DNA of 30,239 nucleotides from Spirogloea muscicola (GCA_009602725.1 WELB01000085.1:4412-34650); one strand, 5' to 3'; shown: positions 1 through 10,320, numbered from the stretch's first letter. Notes: generated by a model from the letters alone, not told the origin. Numbers and translations are program-made.

Positions 1-741
1 TCTGTGTCAGAGTTGGCGGAGCGCGAAAGCGCTCGCAGCCTCGTGGAGCTCGTCCTTGCCGGCATTGGCACCGGCCCCTTTACCGACGCGGTCTGCCGTC
101 GCCGCCACCATTCAAGACATCTGCCGTGCCTCTTCATGACTACAAGTCAAGACAATGGGTATTTGCCCATTGTAATGTGGTTTCCAAGAAGATTCTTGGA
201 CGCCTGCGGTGCTTGCAGAAACTCAGCCCACCTAGTTTGGAGTGCAGATTGAGCCCCGATTCGGGCCATGCTCCGTGGACGACCTGCGGCCTCGCATGTT
301 GCGGGCCATCAGTTCCCTTGGCGCCGACGATGTGCGCACCCTACTTGATGAGCAAGGAGGTGATGTTGAGCACAACATTCTCACCTCGTCACACAGTATC
401 CGATACGAGGCGCAGCAGAACCGCAGTAGTCAATTACATGTTATCAGGGCTATGCACTCTGTACTTCAGCGTCAGAATACTGGTCAACTGTCTCAGGTGT
501 GCATTGCTCTTGGTGCCTCTGCTTCGCATGCTTGCTTTCCAAGCTTGTCCTGGCTAAATGCTGCCGATGTTCACATAGTGTTGACTGTTGCAATAATCAA
601 TCTGACTTGCGATTCTTGGCTATTCGAAACTCTGCCTGAGTAGGTATCATCGAGGTTCGGTGCGAGTTTTGTGCAGAGATGGTGCATTTTCAGGAGGATG
701 ACCTCCAGATGCTGCTTGTCAGTGACACTGTTGCCCCATGA
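1..741 (+). CDS. HSP33: Hsp33-type redox-regulated chaperone, C-terminal part (5' end outside window)
   Basis: Hsp33 is a chaperone that switches on when oxidation releases zinc from four C-terminal cysteines. I read three exons: 1-90, 248-359 and 644-741 (stop TGA 739-741). The phases fit: exon 1 ends in phase 0, and exon 2 ends with one base that exon 3 completes. The joined protein has the family's linker helix (SLVELVLAGIG), then EPRFGPCS, a helix (RPRMLRAISSLG), DEQGG, and the second zinc motif CEFC followed by hydrophobic-acidic residues and a short tail. The family normally has CxC before the helix. Here only one cysteine is visible (GPCS), so the first zinc ligand seems lost or displaced. 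The N-terminal chaperone domain lies upstream of the window. The family call rests on the order of these elements; the exon 1/2 junction is the least certain part. Confidence 0.8.
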
Positions 742-934
742 GATGGTCTGAAGAGCAGCTAATCGTAGTGCATGCGTTGTGTCAAGATTTGACTTTACCA
801 CGTTCACGCCCATTCGCAAGCGCAAACAAGCAGGCCAGCCGCTTGTTTTTGGACATCCTAATTGAGGATTCCTAACTCCTAGGGGCAGTGACTATTCTTT
901 GCCCAGGCCCCAGCTTAATGGGCCGCAGGGCTGC

Positions 935-939
935 TGTAA
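935..939 (+). terminator. Possible TGTAA polyadenylation signal for Hsp33
   Basis: TGTAA is the usual chlorophyte polyadenylation motif. It lies about 195 nt after the Hsp33 stop. A five-base match is weak evidence alone. Confidence 0.35.
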
Positions 940-1381
940 AGACTCTTAGTATTTGTGGATGATCAGCTCAGTGGTGCTAGGGGTAGAGGTTTAGTGGGAG
1001 TCATGTCCAATTAACCAAAGATGCTGGCGAGATTCAAATGGGCAAGACCTTGCAGGTACCACTGAATCCACGGCACGGCCGTGAGCAGGTTTGAATAGCA
1101 GAGTGAAGGCAGATCAGTTGATAGCAGACACGGTGATGACTTGCTTCTGCAGCCATCACTGGCACGCTCTAAGTGGACCAAGGTAGAAAACAAAGCCATC
1201 AGTCCTTCTAAGACATTGACAGGTGGGGTCAATCAGAGGTTTGCTTTTGCCTGCAAATATATCAAGGTCCCTGCTCACAAGTGTACACAGCTGCACATAA
1301 GCAGGAACTGCAATGAACATTATTAATCTACAAGAGGCAATGGCAATCGAAATTGTCCAATACTGGCCACATGGCCAAAAT

Positions 1382-1386
1382 TTACA
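1382..1386 (-). terminator. Possible TGTAA polyadenylation signal for the copper ATPase
   Basis: The minus strand reads TGTAA about 125 nt downstream of the ATPase stop at 1510-1512, a typical distance for chlorophyte genes. It is a short motif, so only suggestive. Confidence 0.4.
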
Positions 1387-1509
1387 CCGATACTGTGACT
1401 ATTCACAGTGTGCTAAAGACAAGTCGGCAGTCTATATCTTCAATATCCAATGCCGCTATTTGACCCCCCGGCATCTATCACGTGCCATTAGCGAGAAAAG
1501 TAGCCATTG

Positions 1510-4500
1510 TCAGGACTGATCGCTCCTGACATCCAGGTGCAGTGTGTTGAGCTGCGACGGCCGGCGGTACGCACGGAGGAGCAAGGATGAGCACACAACG
1601 CTGACGGATGAAAGAGCCATTGCAGCTCCGGCCACCCATGGCGGCAGCCGTATCCTGAAGGAGGGGTAGAGCACCCCAGCTGCAATGGGGATGCCGCAGA
1701 AATTATACGCCAGAGCCCAAAAGTAATTCAGCCGAATCCGTGAGAAAGTCTTCTTGGCCAAGTCCAGAGCAGTGATGACGTCCTCGAGAGATGAACGCAT
1801 GAGGACAATGTCAGCGGCCTCAATGGCAATGTCCGTCCCAGCACCAATGGCCATGCCCACATCTGCCGCCACCAGCGCTGGGGAGTCGTTGATGCCATCT
1901 CCTACCATCGCCACCTGCGTCTTGTCGGCCTGCAAAACCTAGATGGCAAGAGCTTAGGCAGCACATAAATGTGGGCAAAGCTTCTATGAAGAATAACAGA
2001 GGAGTTGGGCATCAAGACCCTATGACTCTAACATCAGTATCTACTACATGACCTGCCGTCAAGGACATGTTCAATGAAATGCCAGGCTGAAGAAGTGCCT
2101 TGACAGTCTCCACCTGAAGATCCTTTATAGCCTCTGCTTTCCCTGCAGGTAACACCTGGGCCATGACATCCTCCGGCAGTATGCCGACCTCCTCGGCAAT
2201 GGCAGTTGCTGTGCCCCAATTGTCTCCAGTGACCATCATGCTCCTCACACCCATCTGCTTGAGCATCCTGATAGCGGCCTTAGCCTCGGGCTTGACAGGG
2301 TCTGAGATTGCAATGCATCCATGAAGGACCCCTTCCACTGCCACAAGTACGGCTGTCTTTGCTCCCTGCTCCACCTCCTCAAGAAACTCTGTCACCTGAG
2401 GACCAGCATGTCCTCTTTAGATAAGATTTCAGCATTGCCTTGAGCATTAGTGTCAATCTTCTACCTGTTCAGATCTCTGTTGAAGGATCTTGTTGCACTA
2501 CGAACAGACTGCCAAATCAGAGCATGTACAGGAAGGTAAAAAGCTGTGCAAGAAAGCTGCAAATACCTCGACATTGATGCCAATACCCCTCTGCAACATG
2601 AGTTTTTTGTTTCCCACAAGGACTTCCTTGCCGTCAACCAAGCAACTCAAGCCACAGCCTGTGAGAGACTCGAAGTTTTCAGACTGTAGCAGCCACCGCC
2701 TGTCTATGTTGACTGATGCTGAGCCCGAGTCAGGCCGCAAGCTTGGGGGCAATAGCGACCTCGAGGTCACAAGGAGTTGATCAGCATAATCCACAATTGC
2801 TTTTGCAAGGGGGTGTTCACTGTGGGCCTGGTCAGATGGCACAGCAAGATAGGGATAAAGTTAGGCAGAGGAAATAACTTAGCATTCATCTGCATCGTTT
2901 CGATGTCCATCTTGGTCACAGTGCGCATCAAGGGTCACAAGACTTTGGTGATATGACCAAGGCTATGCTACTGTTTCAGACAAAGACTTCGTAGCCACCA
3001 CAGACTCACTCTGCAGAAGCATGCAATCACTTTGTGATGCTGTCAAGCCTTGAGGTGGAGGTCACCTCTGCAGTTGCTACTGTTTTGTAGAATAGCTGAA
3101 GACTGATTGCATGACAGAGTTTGGTGCTGGTTACAATTGGCTTCCCCTGAGTCAGAGTTCCGGTTTTGTCAAAGACGACCACCTTCACCTGTTCAACACA
3201 GTGGCAATGGAGGTTCCTAATGTCAATAACAGGCACTTCAAGAGTTTCTCCTAAAGTGGCCAACACATACGAGTAGATGAGAAGCAGTATACACCTTGTT
3301 CGCTCGCTCAAGGGCATCTGCTCCCTTGATAAGGATGCCCTGGCCAGCTCCGATGCCAGTTGCAACCATGACAGCTGTAGGGGTGGCCAGGCCAAGTGCA
3401 CAAGGGCAGGCAACAACAAGCACTGCAATGCCCAATTGAAGTGCCAACTCAAAGACGCTCATGTGTTTCGGCACCCACGATGAAGGGAACACATTGTTGA
3501 CTCCCGTCAGGTACCACAAGAGGAACGTCATCACTGCTAATAGGACAACCTGTGTGAGCATACAACTTCTGCAAGTGAGTAGAGCCACTTTGCTTTGACT
3601 GCTTGAATGCCAACGTAGCAATCAGAGCATCCGGTTGCTGTGACAATGGTGGTGTACTGCCTGACTGCACGGTGTCAGACCCTTCTTGGCTTGCAACAGG
3701 CTCACTGCAGCCTGGATGCTTGCATGCTAGCATGCAATCTGCTTAGAAGCGCTTGACTCCTTACAACTGGAACGAAGACTGATGAGATGCGATCAGCAAG
3801 CTTCTGAATAGGAGCTTTTGCCATCTGGGCAGCTTGGACCAGGTTGACAATCTGAGCGAGGGCAGTCTCTCCACCAATGTGAGTGGCCTTGACATGCAGC
3901 ATACCATTCCCATTGATGGTCCCTCCAATCACAGAGTCAGCTAGCTTCTTGAGAACAGGCCTGGACTCACCCGTGATCATGCTCTCATTGACAAAGCTCT
4001 GCATAGATGTACACATATTTCAGGAGAGATCAGCTGTCAAATACGTGAGAGAGTCTCTCAGGCCTAGGAGCAAACGAGCTGAGCTACCAATACCACCACT
4101 ACCAATTTTCACGTTATTATATATCTGAAGAGACAGAATAAGCAACGGCAACAGACCTGCTTGTGTGATTGCAAGACAAGACCAGGCTACAGTAACTAAC
4201 CTCACCGTGGACCACCACTCCGTCTGTGGCAATTTTGCACCCTGGGACAATTTTAATGATATCGCTCTTCTGTACCAGGTCCAAATCGATTTCACGTTCT
4301 GCTGCAACATGTCCTTGTTTATCAAGGAGTAACAATGTAGCAGTAGGCGGGGCAAGCTGGAGCAGCTTGGTCATTGCAGCGGAAGTCTTCCCTCTTGCCA
4401 AAGCTTCCAGATATTTACCCAACAGGATGAAACATATAAGCATGGCACTAGTCTCAAAAAATTGAACACCCTGCACATGGCAGTGAATATCTGCATTACT

Positions 4501-6971
4501 ATGGAAGGTCAGATCCAGCTGTTAGATCCACTCAATGCCACTGACACACATTAAATGAGTTCAGAAAGACCGATGCCAGGAGCGGACCTTGAAGTCCGAG
4601 CGGACTGCGGCTGATATTACTGAAAAGGTTGAGTAGAAGTAAGCTGCATTTGTCCCAAGTGCAATCAAAACATCCATGTTGGCAGTCTTCCGCTTCAATG
4701 CATGCCATGCCCCACTGTAAAACCTGCATGTATACCAAGTGCACTTTAGAATCAAGTGATGCCTGTGTATCAACACCACAGCAGGTCAGATGCACTCTTG
4801 TATACATATGTCAAAATCAGATCCTAGACTCGGGCTAGGTAATCGCCTCAAGCATTAACATGCTGGGGATCCATTCAGGGTTGCTCCAGGTAAGACCTTC
4901 TTCCAACTATGAATTGCACAGGGGTTGCCAAGGACCAGCGGAGAAGATCACCTATCGTGAAACTGATGCAAAAGCCACAACCTCCTATTAGTGTGTTACT
5001 TGCTGCAAGCCAATGACTTGCTGTGGAGCATGCAGCAAGGAAAGCAAGAATGTGATCATTCTGAATGCCCATGCAAAATTGCAAAGTAGGATATGGGAAG
5101 CATGAAACCTCAACTACAACCTCATCACAGACACAGATTAAGGGCGCTCTGTTCATATCATAAGCATCTGCATCCATGACCTGCATATTGGGTGCTGGGA
5201 AGCTACTGACTGATTGACTAAAGTTGTGTCAAGCCCTTGCTTGACGCCTGGTATCTCAGGGAGGACCATAGAAAGAAGGAAAATGGGCACGGTGAAGATA
5301 GAGCTCAAGACAAATAGGCGCCAGTGTTGCTTGACCTCCTTCTCCCGGTGCTCTTGATCCAAGCCATTCTGCCTGCACAAAGAGAATAATAGTAAATTCA
5401 AGCACACAGCTGATGCTCAACCAACTCTGGATGGGCATAATGTACTTGCCACTGGAGGACTTGGAAGCAGGCCATGACTGTAAGGGGTTTAAGCAACTCC
5501 ACATTTGACCTCATGAATTGAAGCAGACCTGCTATGCAATGTGGCCCTGTACGCGCCTCCTGGTCCAGCACCTTCTATGCAGTCTACCAGCGATCGCGGC
5601 CCAGTGACGTCAGGATCAAACATGACAGTCACTCTCTCCCCAGATGAATTCATATCAACAGAAATGACCCCAATCATGCTCTGTAGAGCCGTCTCCACCA
5701 GATTGATAGCTTCCAACGAGTGCACACCCTCCAGAATGATGGTGACTTTATTCCTGTCGCCCATTGTCAGAAGTTCAGCTTCGAAACCAGAGTCCTCCAC
5801 CACTTTGATAATGTCAGCTGGGCTCACCAACTTGCTGTTATACTCCACAGCAGCTTCGTTGGTGGCAAGTGCCACAGTGGCCTTACTTACGCCTCGTACC
5901 CTCTGCAGAACAAGGCTACACTGGACAGCTTAGCAAATGTGGTGCCTGAGGGTATCGCAGTAAATCGGATACACAGCAAGAGTACGCAGGATCCACATGT
6001 GCCTATCAGTGTCACTTTGCGAGCTTCTGTGATTGTTGCATACCTGTACAGCCTCCTCCACTGCACCACTACAAGTCGTACAGGTCATGCCAGTGATCCG
6101 GAGCTTGCAAACGCTTAGGCCTTCATCCTCCTCCAGCAAGCTTGCCTCGAAACCTGCATCTTCAATGGCCTCTAGGATGTCTTCAACCTGCATGAAATAC
6201 TTAAGTCAGGTCACCGATCAGCGTGTTTGAGCGTCGCAGTCCACATAAGCCAAACCAATATCATATAGTCTTGCCTCCTCGGGTGATCACGGTGCAAAGG
6301 GTGAGCTATGTGGTAAGGCAGTAGGTAGCAGCTCGGGACCTGGACAATGCTTGGATAGAAGGCGATCTTTGCTCTGTTGCTCATCAGCGAAACAGTCCCC
6401 GCTTCAACACCATCCATACGCTTTAAAGCCTTCTCAATGGCAGCTGAACAGGCTGTGCACTGCATGCCCGTGATGTGCACCATGACAGTCCTTGAAAGCT
6501 CTTCCCTGTTGGAGTTGCTCCTTCTGGCGGGCGATCTAGACAGTGCGAGTTGCAGTGACACAGATTCCTACAGCCAGCAATACAAGCGGCCAAGCTGAGC
6601 TCTCAGCTTAGGCACTCCTGTGAAAATGCGCGCCAAATGAACTGCACTTTCAAGGGCCCCCTCCTTTCATGGCATACATAAGGAGTTGACCTTCTGCTCA
6701 ACAGACTATAAAACAATCGACATGTAGCACGGCCCTAGCAGCTTCGACACCCTCTTGTATACTGCCAACAACACGGCGCAAGGGTGGAAGAACACTCATT
6801 CTTTGCACAACTCTTATCATCAACAGGCCTTATACTGATCGCAGGTCCACGCCGAAAAGCAACCCACACCAGCTGGAGTCCCAACGCTACCCCAGCACGC
6901 ACCTTGCTCTCGGATGGTGTGCGATGCTCCGCCTGCACGAACTGCAACTGTGAGCTCCGAGTGCTCGCCAT
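1510..6971 (-). CDS. HMA5: P1B-1 copper-transporting ATPase (RAN1/HMA5-like)
   Basis: Membrane pump predicted to move Cu(I) out of the cytosol using ATP, in plants into the secretory pathway or out of the cell. Fourteen exons (high to low): 6971-6903, 6567-6340, 6187-6044, 5902-5529, 5372-5211, 4962-4897, 4723-4588, 4470-4201, 3998-3765, 3549-3295, 3188-3066, 2827-2567, 2395-2114, 1929-1510. They total 3024 nt (1007 residues) with all phases consistent. Seen in order: metal-binding domains with GMQCTAC (about 57-63) and GMTCTTC (about 132-138), a third such domain without cysteines, TGES (492), the CPC ion-binding motif (609-611), phosphorylation site DKTGTLT (D653), SEHP (HP 692-693), and GDGIND (878). 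The last transmembrane part has the MALSSVSVV pattern typical of Cu(I) pumps. Length matches plant RAN1/HMA5 (about 1000). The first exon (MASTRSSQ start, AAG|GTGCGT donor) is the least certain. It is divergent from the zinc ATPase. Confidence 0.93.
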
Positions 6972-7221
6972 GAGGCTGCAGCTAGGCCCCAGAGTGCGCA
7001 CGCCTGACTGTCACTTTCAGTCCGGAACCTGCTCAACGGCCCGTGCCAAACCCCTTCCTCTGCGAGCTGATTGTCCTGCCTTCACATTCGTGGAGCTGTA
7101 TGAAGCGACAGCATCGTTGTCGATGCTGTCCGGTCGCTGAACAAGCCCTGCTGCCCTGCTGCACGGCACTCAGGCCAGTGCCTGCTCGGCTCCGCAGAGG
7201 GCACTCCGCAGGCTGACGGTC
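6972..7221. promoter_or_regulatory. 5' flank of the copper ATPase
   Basis: This lies directly upstream of the predicted copper ATPase start and, from about 7140, becomes very GC-rich. It should hold the promoter, but no TATA box or metal-response element could be identified with confidence. Confidence 0.3.
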
Positions 7222-7428
7222 GTGCCGCCGCCACTGCGCGTGAAGGGAGGCCGTCGGGCAGGGAGAGGGCGCGGCATGCGGCACCGCAGGCCCCTGAGTG
7301 CGGGCCGGGCGACGGCGGGCGGCGCCGGGCGCCGGGCGGCTCCGGGGCGGTGCGTCGGCCGGGAGGCTGGCAGACGCTTCCAGGAGCCTAGCGTCTCTGA
7401 CCTAAGGCTGCTTAGCAGGGGGTACTGA
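7222..7428 (+). pseudogene. LINE ORF 3' end, copy A
   Basis: A GC-rich, arginine-rich open stretch ends with the coding tail RFQEPSVSDLRLLSRGY and a TGA. The same tail recurs at 9968-10015 (HFQEPSISDLRLLSRGY) and, inverted, near 7695-7755 (SDLHLLTRGY), so it is the C-terminus of a repeated element rather than a host gene. Copies B and C adjoin restriction-like endonuclease remains, which suggests a non-LTR retrotransposon. No reverse transcriptase sequence survives in this copy. Confidence 0.55.
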
Positions 7429-7505
7429 TGAGTGATCCGTAGCTGCTTTGTTTCTCTGTGTGCTTGTTTTCCTTAGCGCTTCCCATGGCCCCCTTCTCGT
7501 CATTT
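7429..7505 (+). repeat. Shared 3' untranslated tail of the LINE relics, copy A
   Basis: The sequence after the stop, GTAGCTGCTTTGTTTCT followed by a T-rich stretch, TTAGCGCTTCCC and GGCCCCCTTCTCGT, recurs at 9402-9470 and 10021-10105 with few changes. It marks the 3' end of the same element. Confidence 0.65.
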
Positions 7506-7511
7506 GTTGAT

Positions 7512-7640
7512 TCTTTTTTGGGCTGGCTTTTCCAGCCCCTATTCCAGCCCCTAATGGGCGAGCACTTTCTTCCAGGAGAAGAGAAGCGCGGCCAGATTGA
7601 CTGGTGGTTGGGAAAGGCCAGCCCAAAGGAATGGACAAGG
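7512..7640 (+). repeat. Hairpin repeat block 1 (GGGCTGG-loop-CCAGCCC)
   Basis: A perfect 7-bp inverted repeat, GGGCTGG (7520-7526), CTTTT loop, CCAGCCC (7532-7538), is followed by a second CCAGCCC and the phrase ATGGGCGAGCAC. Near 7617 an inverted version (GGCCAGCCCAAAGGAATGGAC) closes the block. The same modules recur at 7770-7990, 9165-9345, 9855-9905 and 10262-10310. Confidence 0.7.
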
Positions 7641-7694
7641 TCTGAAGGAGCCGGAGTGCGAAGGACTAGTACTAAGACATCAGCCAGGGAAGGC

Positions 7695-7800
7695 TCAGTA
7701 ACCTCTAGTCAGGAGATGCAAGTCTGAGTAGCCAGCTGGCGGAAAGACAGGAGACAGAAGCCGAGAGGGGCCGGTGGCTGGGAGAGGCCATCCCAGACAA
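7695..7800 (-). pseudogene. LINE ORF 3' end, inverted copy
   Basis: Read on the minus strand, this ends with SDLHLLTRGY and a stop, matching the tail at 7375-7428 and 9968-10015. It is the same element inserted in the opposite orientation. Only the final few dozen codons are recognisable. Confidence 0.5.
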
Positions 7801-7990
7801 AGGAATGAACAAAGTCCGCAGGGGCCAGGGCGAAAAAAAAAAGAGAGAGTGCGCCCATAGAGAAGAGAGTCCGGCTGGCAGAGCCAGCCCAAAAAGAATG
7901 GGCAATGTCCAAAGACAAAGGAAAAAGGAAGCGCGGCCAGATTGACTGGTGGCTGGGAAAGGCCAGCCCAAAAGGTATGGACAAGGAAAG
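7770..7990. repeat. Hairpin repeat block 2
   Basis: It contains GGCTGGCAGAGCCAGCC (about 7873-7889), a near-perfect hairpin, and two copies of the flanking phrase AAGCGCGGCCAGATTGACTGG (one here at about 7930, one in block 1 at about 7585), each followed by GGCCAGCCCAAA. An A10 run (about 7833-7842) may be an old poly(A) tail. Confidence 0.65.
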
Positions 7991-8057
7991 AAAGAGGTGC
8001 CGAAGAAAGGACTACACTACTAAACACGACAACGCACTAGGGAAGCTCAGTCTTTAG

Positions 8058-8106
8058 ATGATCGATGTGCTTGCCTTCGTACTTGGCCATATGGCCTTCG
8101 TTTGTT
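8058..8106 (+). repeat. Short direct repeat, copy 1
   Basis: GATGTGCTTGCCTT-GTAC-TGGCCAT-TGGCC here recurs with few changes at about 8965-9003. The pair brackets the copy B endonuclease relic, so it may be a duplicated end of the element. Confidence 0.5.
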
Positions 8107-8840
8107 ACAAAATACACAATATCTCAGTACCCTCGAGTGAGCAACATCAAGTCGGAGTAGCTATGAAGACACTGAGTAAGCCCTACCTCCCTTCACCTCT
8201 TCTTCAACTCTTCCTCGGCCTCCCACCTAATTGCCTGATTGGGGTGCGCCAGTGCGAGTGCGGCTTCCGTGCAGAGGGTGCTGTGCTCGCCACTCACATG
8301 CTGAGATGCCCCACTGGACCAGAAGTGGTGGGCATTCACAACCTCCTTCGCGATGTCCTGGCGGGCTTGATGCGCGACGCCGGCTACCGTGCGGTCGTGG
8401 AAGTCAACAATATCATGCCTATCACCACGGACGCCCAGGGACGTCATCATCGCCGCACACTTGATATTGTGGGCGTGCAACCTGGTGGAGGACCACGGGC
8501 CCTGGTCGACGTTGTTGTTACGGAGGCATAAAAAGGCCCAGCATCAACACACATTGCTGGGCACGCAGTGGGCGGAGCAGAGCAAAGAAAACTGCGGCAT
8601 TACTCCGATGACCCCCAATGCGATTAACTCCTGCCAGCTGCAATCGACATCTTTGGCTGTCTGGGTCCTCGCTTCCACACTCTGCTTCAAAACATTGCCA
8701 ATCTAGGCTACACTCGACGTGCAGATGTGTTTCCGGCTAAGATGGGCTTGTCAGCTGCATATCTGTCGCTCTTGCGACGACGAGTTTCGGCCTGTTTGCA
8801 GCGTGCTCAGGCTAGTGCCTTGCACCAGAAAGCTGGGTGA
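8058..8840 (+). pseudogene. LINE restriction-like endonuclease relic, copy B
   Basis: One frame runs from 8058 to a TGA at 8838-8840, broken by stops at 8529-8531 and 8625-8627. It shows a CCHC-like zinc motif (CECGF...HMLRC, about 8247-8310), then HNLLRDVLAGLMRDAGYR, RRTLDIVG and ALVDVVVTEA. After the first stop the family's C-terminal part continues (LPAAIDIFGCLGPRFHTLL). This order is typical of the restriction-like endonuclease end of some non-LTR retrotransposons. Two in-frame stops and the absence of reverse transcriptase mark it as dead. Recognition is from remembered family patterns, not a search. Confidence 0.65.
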
Positions 8841-8959
8841 GCTCTAGTAGGTGGCAGAAGGGCTCCGTTCCTGGCATCTAGTATTCATGCATCAAGTAGT
8901 GAACTTTATGTTTTGACCCGTGGTTATTGAGCGGGTCAATCTACTGTAGTTTATGTAGA

Positions 8960-9010
8960 TCTTAAGATGTGCTTGCCTTTGTACCTGGCCATTTGGCCTA
9001 CATTTCTTTC
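8960..9010 (+). repeat. Short direct repeat, copy 2
   Basis: This is the second copy of the phrase at 8058-8106 (GATGTGCTTGCCTTTGTACC, then TGGCCATTTGGCC). It precedes the second endonuclease relic just as copy 1 precedes the first. Confidence 0.5.
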
Positions 9011-9029
9011 TAATACACGGTCTTTTCCT

Positions 9030-9870
9030 TCACCTGTGTGCATCTGGCTGGCCGCTTCCAGTTCCACCGTATTGTGGCCTCTGGGCTGGCTTTCCGCATC
9101 CTGGTGAAGGCTGGCTTCTCCATGGCAGCGGAGCACTCCGGCGTCATGCTGCTCCAGGAAAGAGAAAGTGCTCGCCCATAAAGAGAAGAGCACGCCCATA
9201 GAGAAGAGGGGCTGGCAAAGCCAACCCAAAAAGATGGACAATGTCCAAAGCCAAAGAAAAAAGTGCCGGAAAAGGACTACACCACAAAGCACGAGACGGT
9301 GCGGAGGGAGATGCACATTGAGAATAGGGGCTGGAAAAGCCAGCCAGGAAAGGGCCGACAGTCTCCACGCCCGTCGCGTAGACCTGGTGACCACCCCACA
9401 GCTGTAGCTGCTTTGTTTCTTTTTGTGCTTGTTTTTCTTAGCGCTTCCCCTGGCCCCCTTCTCGTACTCTGCCCACAGGCCGGCGTCTTCTCCTGGACGT
9501 GGTGACCACCAACGCATACGACCGCTCACACCCAGCTCAATGTGCCACCAAGGTTGGGTATGCGGTCGCCTGCGCCGCTCGGGCTGAAGAGCTCAAGTAC
9601 GCCGTCCGCGGAAAGTAGACCATCCGCGGAAAGACGAGTTCTTCCCGTTGGCAATTGACACCCATGGGGCGCTGGGCGCTCGGTGGCTCGAGCTGCTCAC
9701 CTAGCTCGCCCGCCACACCATTGCCCGTCGCTTCCATGGGGAGCCGGTCGACTTTCCTGCAGCCGGGTCGCTGGCGCAAGTGTATCGTATGCGCCTGGCC
9801 GTCTCGCTGCAAAGGTCTATGGCCGGCGCGCTGCACCTTCGTGCCGGCAGAAGAAGGTGCTCGCCCATTG
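9030..9870 (+). pseudogene. LINE restriction-like endonuclease relic, copy C, split by a repeat insertion
   Basis: The first half at about 9035-9155 reads HLAGRFQFHRIVASGLAFRI and AAEHSGVMLL, matching the helix before the catalytic core in copy B. The second half from about 9480 resumes with RRLLLDVVTTNAYDRSHPAQ, an alanine-rich helix and then PLAIDTHGALGARWLELL. Between them (about 9155-9480) sits repeat sequence. In-frame stops at 9616-9618 and 9702-9704 and a frame change near 9635 show it is inactive. TCCGCGGAAAG occurs twice 18 bp apart at 9605-9633, a small local duplication. Confidence 0.6.
9160..9475 (+). repeat. Hairpin repeat block 3 inserted in copy C, with partial LINE tail
   Basis: It holds two hairpins, GGGGCTGGCAAAGCCAACCC (about 9208-9227) and GGGGCTGGAAAAGCCAGCC (about 9327-9345), the phrase GTGCTCGCCCAT, and at 9402-9470 a copy of the LINE 3' tail (GTAGCTGCTTTGTTTCT...). 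It interrupts an otherwise continuous endonuclease reading frame. Confidence 0.6.
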
Positions 9871-9905
9871 AGGATGGGGGCTGGAAAAGCCAGCCCAAAA
9901 GAATG
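9855..9905 (+). repeat. Hairpin repeat block 4
   Basis: GTGCTCGCCCATTGAGGAT leads into GGGGCTGGAAAAGCCAGCCC, then AAAAGAATG. This is the reverse orientation of block 1 and block 5. It lies between the copy C endonuclease end and the shared C-terminal tail. Confidence 0.65.
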
Positions 9906-9967
9906 AACGAAGTACGAGAAGGGGGGCAGAGCCCTCGCTGCTGCCTCTGGCCAGGGGACCCACTTCC

Positions 9968-10105
9968 AGGAGCCCAGCATCTCTGATCTGCGGCTGCTTA
10001 GCAGGGGTTACTGAGTGATTCGTAGCTGCTTTGTTTCTTCTCTTTTGTTTCTTTGTGTGCTTGTTTTTCTTAGCGCTTTCCCTGGCCCCCTTCTCGTACT
10101 CTGTG
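9968..10105 (+). pseudogene. LINE ORF 3' end and 3' tail, copy C
   Basis: HFQEPSISDLRLLSRGY then TGA, followed by the same T-rich 3' sequence as copy A (about 10021-10105). With the endonuclease relic upstream it likely forms one decayed element that later took in hairpin block 4. Confidence 0.6.
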
Positions 10106-10261
10106 CTCACCCGTGAATACTGATGTCACCTTAGGCACCTTGGTTTCGGTTTCCGTATCATGTAGCCCTGTTTAGTTTGCCCTATACTCTGCCTGAACAA
10201 TGTGTCGGCTTGAATTGGCCTCCATTTCATTTCATGCGCCCCGCGCGCCTTCTCTCACTCT

Positions 10262-10320
10262 GTTCTTTCTTTTTTGGGCTGGCTTTTCCAGCCCCTATGC
10301 TCAATGGGCTATCCCTTTCT
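10262..10320 (+). repeat. Hairpin repeat block 5, in the leader of the zinc ATPase
   Basis: TTTTGGGCTGGCTTTTCCAG, then CCCCTA and CAATGGGC, is the same module as block 1. It lies about 90-150 nt upstream of the chosen ATPase start, in its leader or promoter, and is open in frame with that gene. Confidence 0.7.

Larger units (their letters stand above)
742..1509. other. Convergent intergenic region (3' flanks of Hsp33 and the copper ATPase)
   Basis: The two flanking genes end towards each other here. I see no conserved coding sequence, RNA gene or clear repeat. Short open frames on both strands show no recognisable domains. Possible green-algal poly(A) motifs lie on both strands and are listed separately. 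Confidence 0.6.

Noticed and set aside
7695-8027. Minus-strand open frames rich in Phe/Trp/Leu (about 90-110 codons)
   Set aside because: They are translations of the hairpin repeats (recurring FWAG.SQP) and LINE tail, not independent host genes.
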